64,000 nucleotides of DNA from Hetaerina americana (Eukaryota > Arthropoda > Insecta > Odonata > Calopterygidae), in the NCBI GenBank assembly GCA_022747635.1, contig JAKTNV010000005.1, positions 38,216,336 to 38,280,335 on the forward strand. Reading direction: 5' to 3'. Shown piece after piece: positions 13,001-25,689 of the stretch. Made by a program: the position numbers and the translations under genes. The notes under the pieces are model-generated. The model worked only from the letters and a program-made list of their open reading frames with translations. It had not been told where the DNA came from and searched no databases. How positions within the stretch are numbered: the first letter of the stretch is position 1; each line of letters opens with the position of its first letter.

Positions 13001-16000
13001 ATAGTCTGAAAAACTGAATTGATATCTATATGTACCTGTCAGATTGTTGATTTATCTGTATTACCTAATTTTTATTGCCAAATGTACTTTTCTAGCTCTT
13101 TGATGAGATCAAGATTGAAGACCCACGAGTTGCTGAACTATGTGCTAAAACCAATGAACCACCTCCATATGCCATATTGCTTACCTGCATACAAAGGTGT
13201 GCTTAGGTTCAACATAAATTATGATTAAATTTATTCCTTCATTATGTTATTTGTGAATAACTGATTGATAATTTATTATATCAGGAACTTTGGTCTTGGA
13301 GAAATGCAGATTAAGTACGAGGTAAACACACTAAGGCATCAAAAGAATGAATTCACCATGACTGTGAATAAGCACACAGCCAAAGTGGTTTGTAAGAACA
13401 AGAGGGATGGTAAACAGCGGGCATCTCAAGCAATTTTACAGGTAATGTTTTATTCCCATGTGTGACCTAATAAGACCTAAGCCAAAGTGGAAGATAATGC
13501 AGCTTGATGGCTCAAGGTTTTTCTGAGTTCCAGAGTACTCTAAATGCATGGCATTAATTTGGGCTAAACACTTGTATAGGACCAAGAGGGAATAAGAGAA
13601 AGAGACTCAACTGATTGATTTTTAATGCAGCAGTGCCTCCTTGGCTATTGATTCAGTATCTTTGTATTAAGTTTGCCCTGTCAATTGTAGCACTACAATT
13701 TATTGATTAATAGAAATTCTTACAAACTGCAATTTAAAGTCACACTAAGTCACCTAAGGTGTGACCTTGTTAGTTGGTTTTCTAAAAGTTTTCCATTCAT
13801 TAATAAATTGCATTGGATTACCACAAAGTTTCAAAGGAGCTAGTTTTATTTTTATTCATGGTACGGGGAATTCCTGTGGTACACATGTACCCAGTCAATA
13901 TGTAAGAGAGGTAGAAGTATAATTTAGTGTGCCTATATTACATTCTTGTTGTTTTATTCAGTTCTTATCATTTCTTCTCAGTTGATTTCTCAAGTATTTT
14001 TAAGTAAATGTATTTGTAAACGGGGGGATGTGGAAGTCATGTGTTAGCAGAAGCCCACTTTCTTCCTTGGGCAGTGGATTTATTTTTATTTAGTTTACTC
14101 TGTGGTGCGCATTAGAAGGTTGATATTGGGAAGGACCCTGAAAGTTGTTATGCCCCATCAGTTATGAGAGGTGTTAAGGTCTGGAAGAAACTGAAAGATT
14201 TTATGGAGAGGAGACTTAAATTAAGTGGCTAAGAGTAAAGAAGAGAAAGGGCAGTTTCTATGCTATGAAGTGGAGGATGTGTTGAAATGGAGTATGCCAT
14301 ATGTAATTGATTGGAAGAATTAAAGTAAGATTACAAATTTTCAACCAAGTGGCCTTTTGAAATTCAAAATTAGCTTATAATCATTACAGTAGAAGTAGCA
14401 TAAGATGTCAATTTCTTCCTCAAGGTAGCTTGATTGAATCTGGGACCTCTTTGCGAATAATGCTGGTTGGCAATCAATTATGCCCATTGATTGAAGAAGG
14501 TATTATTGTTCCTTGGGTAATTATTTTTTATTATCGTTGCAAAATTCCTGAAAGAGAAAACATAATGAAGAGAGAGACTATACATAGCATATATGAAGTA
14601 TCATTAATGATGGTCAATGATTTCAAGTGCGCTTAAATAAAATTAATACCATGGAAATTTTATTGTATTTTGAGTTTTCATTGTGCACTTTTTAATTGAT
14701 ATCTATTGTCGCATGGAATGCACTGTTTTCAAATGCTTTATATTTTAAAGTGTTTCTTGTTCCCTGTCATTAATTTTCATAATGTGTTCTAATAAGTAAA
14801 TTTATCCAATTATGAAAGGGAAAAGAAAGTTCTAAATATGTAGTGAATTTTATGAAGCTTTTAGTCACACTTACCATATGGAATCTCATCACATTTTGAG
14901 CAGGTATTACATCCTCATGTATCAAGTTGGGGATCACTCCTAAGACTATATGGAAATAGGTCTGTCAAAAGCATCAAAGAAAAGAAGCAAGAGGAGCAGG
15001 AAATCACTTTACTCCAGAGTAAAGCTTCTGTCAATTCACCCAATTTTGCCATCCTTGAAAAACTGAAGCAGGAAATGAGAAAGATTAGTGCCATTAGGGT
15101 AAGTAATAGAACTTTTTAATATATTCTGTGTTGATTTCAATTGTATTTGTGCAATATTGTGAATCATTTGTGGAAAATGTATATGTGGGTGCTTCATTAT
15201 GCCATTGGAAAATCCAAGAGATGGTGCTCATAGTATTATAGTAAAAGGTCCACTTTTAGTAAGCCTCATCTATTGCTAAACGGCAGACATCCGTCATATG
15301 GTTTCATTTTCATAGTCATTTGAAGCAACAAACTTTTTTTTATTTATTTTTTAAAAGCTGGAAAAAATGAGTTTTGTGTGGTGATTAAATAGCTGCAGAA
15401 GCTGCTAAAAACAGGGCTGAAGTCACATGGTAAAAATGGGAGTTTCTTCATCATCATGGAATAAAGTGTTGCAAAAACTTAAAAAAAAACATATTTTAGT
15501 GCATTGTTAAGGTTTTTTGGTCGTGTTAATATGATGAGAGTAAAAATGACCTATCTATAGACAAATCTAATGGCAATGTACAGACTATTATCTTTGATGT
15601 TAAACCTTAAATTTCATCAAATTGGAGTGGGAAATAGATAAATTCTTCTTTTGTTTGTTAATGGAGAAATAATCTTTCTGGGGTTGAAAGTGTTTGATAG
15701 AATACTCCATTTGCCTGGATCTTGAATAAACTGATGATATAAATTTCCTGCCGTGCTATTAAATGGTACACAGTTGTTATGTAGCATACAGCTTTTGCAT
15801 AGAAGAAAGTCTCAACATATATATAGGTGGAACAATGCAACCATTTCAAAATGTACAAATCATTCACCATGACTCAGATTCAACACCAGATTTCTCAATG
15901 TCTGGTCGAGTGCTTTAGCCAGTTTACCTACAAAGGTATTCTCTCATACTCCAAAATGTTTAATAATTGCCAGTATTGAAATTAATTAGTTGTGCCTTCA

Positions 16001-17821
16001 AGTTTTCGTCATTTCAATTTACATGGCCAAAATGTATATGATTACCAAGTTTATCTTATTTCAAGGGATGTAATTTAGCTTCTGTAAAAGATTATGCAAT
16101 GATTCTGTCATTTCATTATTGGCTGATTGGAAGTGAAGTCAGCACTAAGACTGATATCCCTTCCATACCAAACTGTCCATCCCAGCAGCATTAATTACTC
16201 AAAGAACTGCGAGAGATTCCGCAACAATTGCCCAAGTTCCTTTGCTATTAAATCTCCATAGTATAATATCAAGGAGAAGTTTTCTTTCTGAACCAATGAT
16301 AAAATATCTGTAGTTTAAAAAATAAAAACAGCCTTCAGCACTTGTTTTTTTATTATTGGGGTGAGCACAAAAAGGGAATCTCCCTTACTCAAATATTCTT
16401 TTGAGGGAGATCTTCCTCCTGGGTGCCAGAGACTCAGCCAGTTTAATTTCTCATCTTGTTTTAAGAGCTAACTCCCGTCTTCAAATCATTATTTCCTCCT
16501 TCCTACCTACAACCTGAAGTGATAACAACTTCCCACCTGGTGGTTCTTAGACAGAACTACCTCCTTCCTCAACCGATAGAATACCATTAATATTAATAAA
16601 AATTCCTCTCCCTCTTATTTGAAATCTAAGAAAAGGTCATACTATAGATTTAGATGAATAAACCTGTATTTTTAATTTTCTGAATAAATTCCGGGAAATT
16701 TTTGATCAAGGTAGTATTGCTGTGGCAACAAAGCAATTGACTTCTTTGCATTAAACTGCAAATTAAAATTTGAGCCCTAAAAACAATTTCAACAAAATGA
16801 CTTTATTAGGTTTGTTATGTTGATGTACAACTCCTACTTGCATCAGTTAAATGTGGTTTCTGTGATCAGTAATTAGTCTGCACTTTCTCTGGAAAATATG
16901 AAATAATTATGATGTAGAGGTTGGCAAATTAAGAGATCAGAATGTTTAAGAATTTGAAGCTTGGAACTAAAAGAAGTAGATGAAACAATAAAGTTTAAAA
17001 TCAAATTTTTATAGTCATCATGTGGCCTTTGATTATCAAATATGACACTCAGATTCCACTCATTTTTCTCATGTGTGTGTGATGTATTTAGGAAAGCTAT
17101 GTAAAACTCAGGCAAACAAAGAGATATGTTCCCTCCATGAATGTTAGGCGCTTCCCAGATCTAAAGATAACAGTCTCTTATGTATTTTAATTAACTTTAG
17201 TATTTGTTCTGATAAATATGGATAAACACTTCGGTATAGAATATAGTAATTTGTGGATGTGAAAGGCTGTCTTCAAAGCAAGGGGGTAAGCGTAGAGTTG
17301 AGGCTTCTGAGTTGTATTTGTGGAGGAGAATGGAGGAAATAAGTTGGACAGAGGATGACAAGCACTGAAGTTTTAATTTGGGCGGGTGAAGAGAAGAAGT
17401 TTCTGTGGTAAATCCAAAAAAGGCAGCAGAAGGAAATATTGGAAGGTAGTGGTACGTTTTCAAGGGTGTGGTGGAAAGGAGAATGATGTGTAAGCAGGGT
17501 AAAGGAAAGAGAGGAGTAAGCTTTATAAAGAGTATGGCAGGCAGAAGTTACAAAGATGGAAGTAGGAAGTTCCAAGGATACTTGTCATTGCAGACCACCC
17601 TAAACCTACCTTTAAAATAGGTAGAATATCTTAATTTATTGATTTTTTTGTATATTTTTCCTTTATTTAGATCTAATGAAAATGGAAATCTGTATACTCA
17701 TTAATTTTATTCTTTTTGTCTATTCTAGGTTGCAATTCAGCCAATTGGAAAATTTATTCCACCCGATGATGTGGATCTCCCTACATCTTCAGGAGCTGAT
17801 CTCAATAATGTTGACCTGTGA
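1031..17821 (+). CDS. pasha: Pasha/DGCR8, Microprocessor RNA-binding subunit (10 C-terminal exons, 5'-partial)
   Basis: Pasha is the nuclear partner of Drosha that binds primary microRNA hairpins. Exons: 1031-1173, 2935-3085, 3672-3819, 7084-7196, 8840-8986, 11389-11642, 13096-13196, 13285-13441, 14904-15098, 17729-17821. All have GT/AG borders, the phases agree, and they encode 499 residues plus stop. Exon 1 carries the WW motif ([19 protein letters not shown]). Exon 2 holds SGIPCLQY, containing the IPC cysteine that in DGCR8 is the heme ligand. The first dsRBD is split over 8840-8986 and 11389-11642 (ending [20 protein letters not shown]). The second spans 13096-15098 ([20 protein letters not shown], then [17 protein letters not shown]). 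A short C-terminal tail follows, in the place of the Drosha-binding tail. The N-terminal region lies outside the window. Introns of up to 3.3 kb carry transposon remnants, but no exon is broken. Identification is by similarity recalled from human DGCR8 and is very secure. Confidence 0.96.
1757..2011 (+). pseudogene. Non-LTR reverse transcriptase C-terminal fragment with open tail
   Basis: An 84-codon open frame without an ATG starts with [15 protein letters not shown]. This resembles the FLGxxIDexLxW block after the catalytic core of Jockey/CR1-type reverse transcriptases, followed by [10 protein letters not shown]. The second half ([19 protein letters not shown] and onward to the stop) is not something I recognise. 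It lies in the first visible pasha intron and has no matching splice sites in phase, so I treat it as a retroelement relic. Confidence 0.45.
2375..2556. repeat. Imperfect fold-back repeat with CTGANGAT-N13-GAAA-like motif
   Basis: The left part, read on the minus strand, and the right part, read on the plus strand, share GAAGATGATG(C/T)AGTAC. They also share an outer block, GTGCTATTTTTTGG versus GTACTATCATTTGG, followed by similar ATTAATA sequence. The minus-strand arm reads ATGAAGA, T, 13 nt, GAAA (2448-2472). The plus arm reads CTAAAGA, T, 13 nt, GTTA (2494-2518). It lies in a pasha intron. It is probably a decayed member of the same repeat type as 37835-37987. Confidence 0.55.
5848..6100 (+). 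mobile_element. tRNA-derived SINE (family 1, copy 1)
   Basis: The head has a pol III A-box-like stretch (GTGGTTGTCCAGGGGG near 5853) and a B-box-like GGTTTGATTCC at 5900-5910. It is followed by a non-tRNA body (CAGCTCCACCCAAG..., GGGGTACCAGATTTTCCAGGG, ...CCATCACCTACC). The body is shared with copies on the minus strand at about 36790-37000 and 46340-46520, which defines a family. It sits in pasha intron 3. The reading frame that can be drawn on the opposite strand is not a gene. Confidence 0.7.
6200..6530 (-). mobile_element. LINE fragment, start of endonuclease domain (family A)
   Basis: Read on the minus strand, 6434-6468 encodes [11 protein letters not shown]. This is the conserved N-terminal TWNVRT block of the apurinic-type endonuclease in insect non-LTR retrotransposons, also seen at about 28415 in this window. 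The downstream sequence is purine-rich and full of stops. It lies in the same pasha intron as the opposite-strand piece at 6580-6900. Confidence 0.55.
6580..6900 (+). mobile_element. LINE 3'-end remnant (family A)
   Basis: Plus-strand frames give [20 protein letters not shown]. This is like the C-terminal ...GRGRKRIGMLxEMK... tail seen intact in style at 60000-60110. It contains many stops and frameshifts. Boundaries are approximate. Confidence 0.45.
7460..8564 (-). mobile_element. mariner element, nearly full length, inactive
   Basis: The terminal inverted repeats are related: 7460-7479 (GAGTAATTTGAAAAGTTCTC) and the reverse complement of 8543-8564 (GAGGGTAGTTTGAAAGGTTC). The minus strand encodes the helix-turn-helix region ([30 protein letters not shown]). 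It also encodes a catalytic region ([21 protein letters not shown], then YQDNARP) and a C-terminus ([19 protein letters not shown]). Stops and frameshifts separate these blocks; the longest intact piece is 7870-8199. The first two catalytic aspartates (DET, QDN) are still visible. It is inserted in pasha intron 4. The same mariner subfamily recurs at 52401-53485. Confidence 0.9.
17270..17600 (+). mobile_element. LINE 3'-end remnant (family A) in pasha last intron
   Basis: Plus-strand frames read as a degenerate version of the post-RT tail seen in family A ([45 protein letters not shown]). Opposite-strand open frames of 88-100 codons here are only the shadow of this purine-rich tail. It sits about 130 bp upstream of the last pasha exon without disrupting it. 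Confidence 0.5.
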
Positions 17822-20800
17822 CTTTAATGTCTTTAGATGTTGCAATTGTCCAGTAAAAAAATAATCCATGGTTAATGTCTGTATCAGTAGTTCCCAACAT
17901 TTAACATTCCATTGAGCCATCAGATAGGTCAGTCTTTACCTCAATAGGTTGGTATCAATTTTTTAATGGCTGTGAGAAAAGTTGATTACAATGAGCCGTA
18001 AGGCATTTGGTCCTTTAACTACACAATTGTTTACATTTTTTCTAGTTATTGACAGAAAGTAATTATTTTTTCCCTGAAATTTCTTATCCTCATGGAATAA
18101 TTATCCATTGGTTGGGAACCAAAGATCTACTTATTCCAGTTTTACTCAAAGTCAATGGTGCTTAATATGTTCTGCATAAATTTAAGTATGCAGCAACATT
18201 CCAGCTATCAGTGTAACGTGTATGTGGCTGCTAATTTTGTGGCTGTGGATTTTTATTAAAGGAAGATCTATAAAATACCATTAATGTGGTTGTAGAGTGC
18301 AGGTCTGTTTTATTTGCTTGTTCAGAAAATACAAATGGAGAATCATGATTTTTCTCCAGTATATTATGAAAGATCTATTGAAATTTAACGGTGACATCAT
18401 TGGTAACTTGTTTTGATTCTGAAAAAAAATATATGTGGCATTTACTGGATCAATGTTAAACTTTTTATATTTTTACAATTTCCTTTTTGTACTGACTGTT
18501 CAAGTTCATGTGATTAGAAAAACTTATAGCTTCGAGCTCTTATAACCTGAAGTGTGATTGTAATAAGGTGTGAAATGTTATTTATAATAATACAGTAAGT
18601 CTCCGATTTGCATGGTTATTTTATTGAGAACATTTCTGTGGAAGTGAAAACATGGTCATATATACAGCCTTTTTTCACTTGTACCAAGTACCCTTATTTT
18701 TCCCGAAACACCATGTAATAATAATTTTTGTTTCATTGTTGTTATTTTACTGGTGCATATGTTGCACCTTAAATCAAGGGACAAGAAGGGATATTTCTAA
18801 TATCAATTCATTTATATATTCATGTGTTTTATGTGGGTATAGTTTCTTCTATTGTAGAGGAAACCAGTGACAACATAACATACTAATCTTATGCTATTTT
18901 TTGTAAAATGTTATAGTTACTTTATTTTTTCCCTCAAGCATGATTTCTTTGTGATGTAGCTTTTGTTAGAATTTAATTTGTTAAAAAATGTTCTGCATAT
19001 ACACTGTATTAGTTTTATTCCATTGTTGCATAAATTACACGCTATATTGAGAAACTATATTGCCAACTCAATGTCTGTGTTTGACGCCACAATTTTAGCT
19101 TAATTACAGGTTACTCAGTATAACTTCATGTGAATCCATGTGACTCAGGGACTTATTGTTTGTCTTGGGAAAGTTAGTCAAAAAAGCTAATTAAATGAAG
19201 CATGAGTTCTCATAAAAATAGCCTGAGAAAAGAGTTACATTTTAATTTTGCAAACTGATAAAAGTTGTTTCAAAAATTTGTATTTAGCTTGCAGTTAGTT
19301 TCATAATCTTTGCATCCACAACTTTGCACTAGAGTTGAAATTTATTTTCCAGTATTATCCAAATGTTGTAGGGGCATTGGGCTGAGTGAGATTCTTGGTT
19401 GGAGGTATTTCCTTAATGAGACACGTAAACAGGATCAGTATTGTAGGCATACATGTATTTTTATCAAAAACGTTGTCTAAGATGAAATCAATGATTAACT
19501 GAATATTAACTTGGGGTCTCTTATGTAATTTATTAACTTATTAGAGATTTTAAAAACTAACTTGTTGACGAACACTAACCTATTTTGTAATCAATTGGTT
19601 TGATTGTTAATCACAGGCCTAGTAAACACCAAATCTTTTTCGATTGTCTTGTATTTAATTTGTTGAACATTACATCTGCTAAACATTTTCTAATGCATTG
19701 CCATCGGCTGGCACTCCCTCTTAAATGTCTGATTCATAATTGGCGTCAACAGTAAATGGTCCATGAGCATCATTAGTGAATATTCTTGCTCACTTCAAAT
19801 TTACTCTGTATTCTGCTGTCTTTTTTTCAGTAATGACTTGGGAACACTGTTGAGTGTTGTATTGTTGATGGGATATAGGAAAGGAAGGTCTCTCCTTGAG
19901 ATAATTTCTACAAATACCATTGAAGTGACACTTGGGGTATGTCAAAAATTATCAAAAAAACATTGTAGTTTAATCTGGTAGCTGTTATACTGAATTTTGA
20001 TGAATGAATTTTTGCTGTTAAAATTTATTTGTTAAATTGATTTGGGCATTTTTTACAACATATACTTATAAGACTTTGAATAATTGGCATTATTCTATGT
20101 TGCAATAAAGCAAACGAATTAATGTTTACATTGTCCTTATTCTACCTCAGAAGTTTAAGGCCTGGTTTGACTATCTACTGTTGTATTTTCAATCATGTGA
20201 TAATGTACATTTTTGTGAATTCAATAAATTCATTGAAATATTTTCTTATGAATAATTTGCCTCTGCAAAGAACTTGATTGTGAGGCCGATTGAATACTTG
20301 TTGCTATAGTTGACTGCTACTTGAAAAAAATCATTCCTAAATTTTGCATACAATTCTTTTTGTCATTTATTACCAGCATTGGGTAATAGAAAATCTTTGT
20401 GATTGCTGTAATCATCATTACTGTGATGAATTAAGAGTCCATAATATGAGGCCATTTAAGTAGTTCTGTGAAAAGAATAATTTTGATTCCCAATGTTTTA
20501 TGTATTCCGTTGCGATGACATTTTATTAAAATGAAGCTGATATCTATGTCTCCAATATACCAGTTCTTCTGTAGCATTGGTAGTAGTGATAGCCATTATA
20601 GCTGCTTCTTAGATAGAGATCATTCTTGACCTCTAAAAGAGTCAATCCAGAACCAAAGTTGCATTAGCATTCTTTAAACTTATGTTATATTAATATGTCA
20701 GATGGAAACAGTCAATTCATTAATATTATGCCAGCTTTTATCTGCCACTACAGGTGTGAGTTAATTAGCAAGGAATGTACACAGAATGGTGAACAACCGT

Positions 20801-22329
20801 AAAAACCAGGAATTTTGGATAATTAAGGTAACTTCACAAGGAAATAAATAATTAGCAGAAGAAGACAAAAGTGACTTCTTTGATTTTAATACAAATGACT
20901 TACATTGGGATTTTTTTCTAGCGTCTTTCAATGCACTATGTACATATTCTGCAAGAATGAATTGTTCATTGCATCTGTGTACATTGAATTAACATTTATG
21001 TAGTCCAATTAGACTAGCCGAGTGTTGTGTGACCAAACAACTACCTACCTATCATTGTGCTACAACTGAGTATGTAGTAATTATTAGGTACTTAGGATGA
21101 GAAAAACACAGTGGATAAATAAATACTCCATGATAGGAATGATTTTTTTTCTATTAAGGTGAGCTATCGGCAATAGAAACAGTTTTTATTAAGCCCTTAT
21201 CTATTCTTGAATGCTACATGGAAAAAATTTGTAATATTTGTGCATGTAAATTCAGCAGTGTTTTTTTGGTTTACACTGGAAATACAATGTAGTAAAAAAG
21301 ATAGCTCAAAACCTTGAAAAACAAATGTATATCCTTGACAACCATCTAGCTGCTGGCCAACCTTGTGCATACTCTTGTAGCCTGGCATATATGCATTCGT
21401 AATATAAGAAACAGTAATTTATTAAATGAAATAAATCACCTTACACATGTGCACGATTGATATTCAAGTAACTCTGCCTCTAAAAATCTATTTATGTAAA
21501 TGCTTTTTTATTTTTTCCCCACAGGAGTATTGTTCAATTTTAAATGTGATGCTGCCTAGATAGATGACAAAATAATTTTAATTTCATCATTTTTAAAAAT
21601 TCCCTTATCGGAAAACTCCTCCGGCAATGTAGGCAAGTTAAAAGCTATTCATTTGGATGTCATACCATAGGAAACATTACCTGACTTGCCAGATATTGTA
21701 TTTGTGTCTATTCTGTAACGTTTGTGTTCTCAGGATTCCGTCAGCAAACATTGCAGGTATATGCCATTTTTTAACTCACTTTTAACTGAACACAAAAATG
21801 ATATTACATCAGTCTAGTTAGTGAACTGTTTTAATGATTGATTTTAAAGAATGTTTGCTCTGAAACTAAGAGTTTAAATACGCCTGGAATAAAAATGTAT
21901 TTTAATTAAATGTGGTCAACTACTGTTTTAGTTCTTGCTGCAAATATTATAGTTTCCATTCTCTTAAAATAATTTTTATATGCATGCATAAAAGGCTATA
22001 ATAATAGATCGATAGTCATTTGAAAATATATATTTGATATAAAAAATAGCTGGCTGGGTTGATCCGATGTTATAATCCGGGTGCCTTCATAATAGTCCAA
22101 TGGTGGGGTGCTCGAAGTAAATTTCTTAACCTGCACGAAGTATTGGAATTTTTAAAAAAAATTGTGTGTGAAGGTATCAGAGTGAACTGCACACGGCTAA
22201 AAATATATGAAATTGTGACCAATTAAAAATCAAGTCGACCCCAGTCAACTTCCACAGAATAGCATAATTTGAGTAATTCGAATAGCACATTTGAGCCCGA
22301 TGTTCATGCATTGAGTTTGAATTGGGCGG
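17822..22329. other. pasha 3' UTR and intergenic region
   Basis: No exon or repeat that I recognise lies between the pasha stop and the HDAC3 promoter region. The proximal part should be the pasha 3' UTR. AATAAA occurs at about 20104-20109 and again near 20223, but I cannot say which poly(A) signal is used. The small open frames here look random. Confidence 0.5.
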
Positions 22330-22599
22330 CCATTGGTTTCGATATAATCGCCAACTGGAAACAAGCCGACCTATCGGCGGTTAAGTAATCGATGGTGTTG
22401 TTGAACCAAGGTTTGTTTTCGCTGTCGTGTCCCAAACATCTCATTATTTATATTTACATGACATTTTCACTTTAATGTGAAGAACTCGCTATCATCTGAA
22501 GAAACCAATATCCTTCTGGCAATTCTTAAGTGAAGGATGTTTGTCCTTATCAACAAATATTGTGTGTTTTTTCTGACGTCTTGAGCTACAAACGCAAAA
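22330..22599 (+). promoter_or_regulatory. Probable HDAC3 promoter and 5' UTR
   Basis: This stretch is locally richer in GC and CpG than its surroundings. It has an inverted CCAAT box (ATTGG at 22332-22336) and GCCGACCTATCGGCGG about 220 bp upstream of the ATG. A TGACGTC half-CRE lies just before the start (about 22574). The placement is inferred only from the short distance to the HDAC3 start codon. Confidence 0.35.
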
Positions 22600-23993
22600 A
22601 TGTCAAAGAAGACAGTTTCATACTTTTATAGCCCTGACGTGGGGAATTTTCACTATGGACCAGGACATCCAATGAAGCCTCACAGACTTTCAGTGATTCA
22701 TAGTCTTGTTATGAATTACGGCCTCTACAAGAAGATGCAAATTTATAGGCCGTACCGGGCAAGTGCACACGACATGTGTCGATTTCATTCAGATGAGTAC
22801 ATTGAGTTTCTTCAGCGTGTTACCCCTCAGAATTTACAGGGGTATACGAAATATTTAAGCCATTTTAACGTTGGTGATGATTGCCCTGTGTTTGAAGGTT
22901 TGTTTGATTTTTGCTCAATGTACACTGGTGCATCTTTAGAAGGGGCAATGAAACTGAACCATAACTCTTGTGATATTGCAATAAATTGGTCTGGGGGTTT
23001 GCATCATGCTAAAAAGTTTGAAGCATCAGGTTTTTGTTATGTTAATGATATCGTAATTGCTATATTAGAGCTACTTAAATATCATGCAAGAGTTCTGTAT
23101 ATTGACATTGATGTACACCATGGGGATGGAGTTCAAGAAGCTTTTTACCTCACTGATAGAGTTATGACTGTTTCCTTTCATAAATATGGCAATTATTTCT
23201 TTCCTGGTACTGGTGACATGTACGAAATAGGGGCTGAAAGTGGCAGGTATTACTCGGTGAACGTACCTCTCAAGGAAGGTATAGATGACGCCAGTTATGT
23301 TCAAGTTTTTAAGCCCGTAATTCAGTATGTAATGCAGTTTTTTCAGCCAACTGCTATTGTCCTTCAATGTGGGGCCGACTCCTTAGCCAACGATCGCCTG
23401 GGCTGCTTCTCTCTCAGCACCAAAGGCCATGGCGAATGTGTTAGATTCGTTAGGGACCTGAATGTGCCCTTGTTGACTGTCGGGGGAGGTGGATATACAC
23501 TGCGAAATGTCGCCCGATGCTGGACGTACGAGACTTCTCTTCTCGTTGATGAGCATATCTCCAATGAACTGCCATACACAGAATATTTGGAATATTTTGC
23601 TACAGACTTTACTCTTCATCCCGACGCAGTCACGCGACAGGTTGGGCATTGAATAGTAACAAAATATTATTTTTTTTGGTATTTGATTTTTTCATTTCTC
23701 TACTTATGTTTCTGTTTTCACAGGAAAATGCTAATAGTAAACAATATCTCGAGTGGATCACCAAACATGTGTTTGATAATTTGAAAATGATACAACATTC
23801 ACCAAGCGTACAAATGCACGACGTTCCCGCAGATACTCTGGCATCAACAGATCATGATCAAGATGAGGAGAACGCTGATCCAGACGTTCGTGTAAGCCAA
23901 GCTGATGAAGACAGGAGAGTGGAACCAGCGAATGAATTTTTTGACGGAGATAAAGATCAAGACAAAGCCGAAGATAGTAATGGAACATCCTAA
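22600..23993 (+). CDS. HDAC3: Histone deacetylase 3
   Basis: This is a class I zinc-dependent histone deacetylase, the catalytic subunit of NCoR/SMRT corepressor complexes. Exon 1 is 22600-23640 and exon 2 is 23724-23993, giving 436 residues against 428 in human. Catalytic features are intact: His135/His136 (SGGLHHAKK), zinc ligands Asp171, His173 (DIDVHHGDG) and Asp260 (CGADSL), and Tyr299 (GGGGYTLRN). Exon 2 continues the family ([28 protein letters not shown]) and ends in an acidic tail with [10 protein letters not shown], like ANEFYDGDHD of vertebrate HDAC3. The start is the first ATG and aligns with the family N-terminus. The only coding intron is 83 bp with a GTTGGG donor. Reading through it gives a stop three codons later, so retention would remove the last 89 residues. 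Confidence 0.97.
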
Positions 23994-25689
23994 CAATGGT
24001 AACATTGTGAAATCTAGATTTGATCTAGTAGAAAAAATTTAATTATTTTGTTTTGCTTTGATGTAGTGTCATCGAAACTACAATGGCAGCTGTGAACAAA
24101 TTTGAGACAGTGTGAATGACAATCAGTGCTCGGGATCTGAAGTATTCCCATGTATGATATAGTGTGTGAGATCATGGGAGATGTAAATAATGAAAATTTA
24201 TTTTATTAAAGTGAAAATTTTACTTACTATGAAGATGCCTGAAAGCAGCATTGCGATTTTTCAATTTTGGCGACAATGAATATATATTTAAACATATGGG
24301 ATGGTAACCCAAATAGAAAGACCATTTTTATGCATAACTTTAAATGTACTCATTGTATTTTTCTCCCCTAATTGGCTTTTATTATTTCGTCTTTGCTGCT
24401 ACATTTTTATTATAATATATGTATGAGATGGTCTGTCATTGATAAAATGCATTTTGTCAATTGCATAATACCCTGCTTGAACAAACCTGACTTATGGTGT
24501 ATAATAAGTTTAATTCGTAATATTTACAATAAGTGGCACATGGAAGTCTATTGTAGATTCCCTAATGCCAGAATAGTACAGAATGAATGATGTAATGAGT
24601 ACATAATTTATTTTTTAGTCAATAATATCAAACAATGGTAAGCACTCTGATCTCTTTTGAACAAAAAACTTGAAAATGTACACCTTTCCTTTAATCCCAT
24701 TTACCACTTGGACACATTTTATTCATTGGCAGCTCAAAAGACAAATTATATAAAATAAATATTTTCTTATGTTAGCTTGTGAAAAATATTAACTTTGTCA
24801 CAAAGTGGATTCCTCAACAGTTGTAGTATAGTTATGAACAATGATGGGGGGTGAGTTATTGACGCACCAAAGTTTCTGCTGTTGACTACTTCGACAAAAT
24901 TTGTACTTGTAATCCTAACATTTTGAAAATTTGTAGCTTTTACTCATGGTTGTCCGAAAGTAGATGTTTCTTCCTTATTTCGACCTTGAATTATACATTC
25001 AAAACCAATTTATGTCAAATTCTTTCCTGTGTCAGGAAATCCAAAAATTTCAAGATTCCAGCTCTGTCCAAAACCTTGCAGTATCATAACCTGTAAAATG
25101 ATAGTACCTAAGCAAAACTTTCATTTTTGAATCTGTGAATTTAGCATAATTTATCACTTATCAACATTTCTGGTAATGCAAATTTGAATGTATTAATCTC
25201 TGTTAAAACATTAACTTTATGCATTAAAAACTGTGCAACAATGTATTCTCCAATTGAACCCATAACCTAGGCATACTTCTAAAATTTTATCAAAAGTAAC
25301 TAACCTACTTAATTGTAACTCAAACCAGTTACTTCAAAAATGTAATCTTGTAACTGATTACAAATTTTGTTGAATTACTGAGTCCAATTGATATTTTTCT
25401 GTTCTCTTCTCATCTCAGGTCCTATAAATTGCTATTGTTGTTTTCATGGAGCCATGCCCTGGGATTGGCTGTTGACCCTGGCTAATATTATTGTGGATAG
25501 GCTAATGTTTGATAATTCCATGGCCCCCTCTAATGCAGATGCATTTTAAATTCAAAACTGTTGTAAAAAGTAAATCACCTTGGAGCATAAATGCACAATC
25601 AGGCATCCATCTAGATGAAAATATTGTAAAATAATGTATGTTCCTTCTCTTTTGGTGTATAAATTAGATGTTTTTCTAAATTAAGCCAT
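23994..25689. other. HDAC3 3' UTR and intergenic region
   Basis: The 3' UTR begins here. A plausible poly(A) signal, ATTAAA, is at 24205-24210. No other gene or repeat is recognised. The open frame at 24372-24590 has no family resemblance and looks random. Confidence 0.45.

Noticed and set aside
17197..17575. Minus-strand frames of 88-100 codons
   Set aside because: Antisense shadow of the LINE tail in the last pasha intron; no start context or family similarity.
23071..23988. Minus-strand frames of 71-98 codons across HDAC3
   Set aside because: Antisense to well conserved HDAC3 coding sequence.
24063..24082. GATGTAGTGTCATCGAAAC in the HDAC3 3' UTR, similar to the hammerhead-like motif
   Set aside because: It lacks CTGANGA and has a 14-nt instead of 13-nt spacing; no inverted arms surround it.
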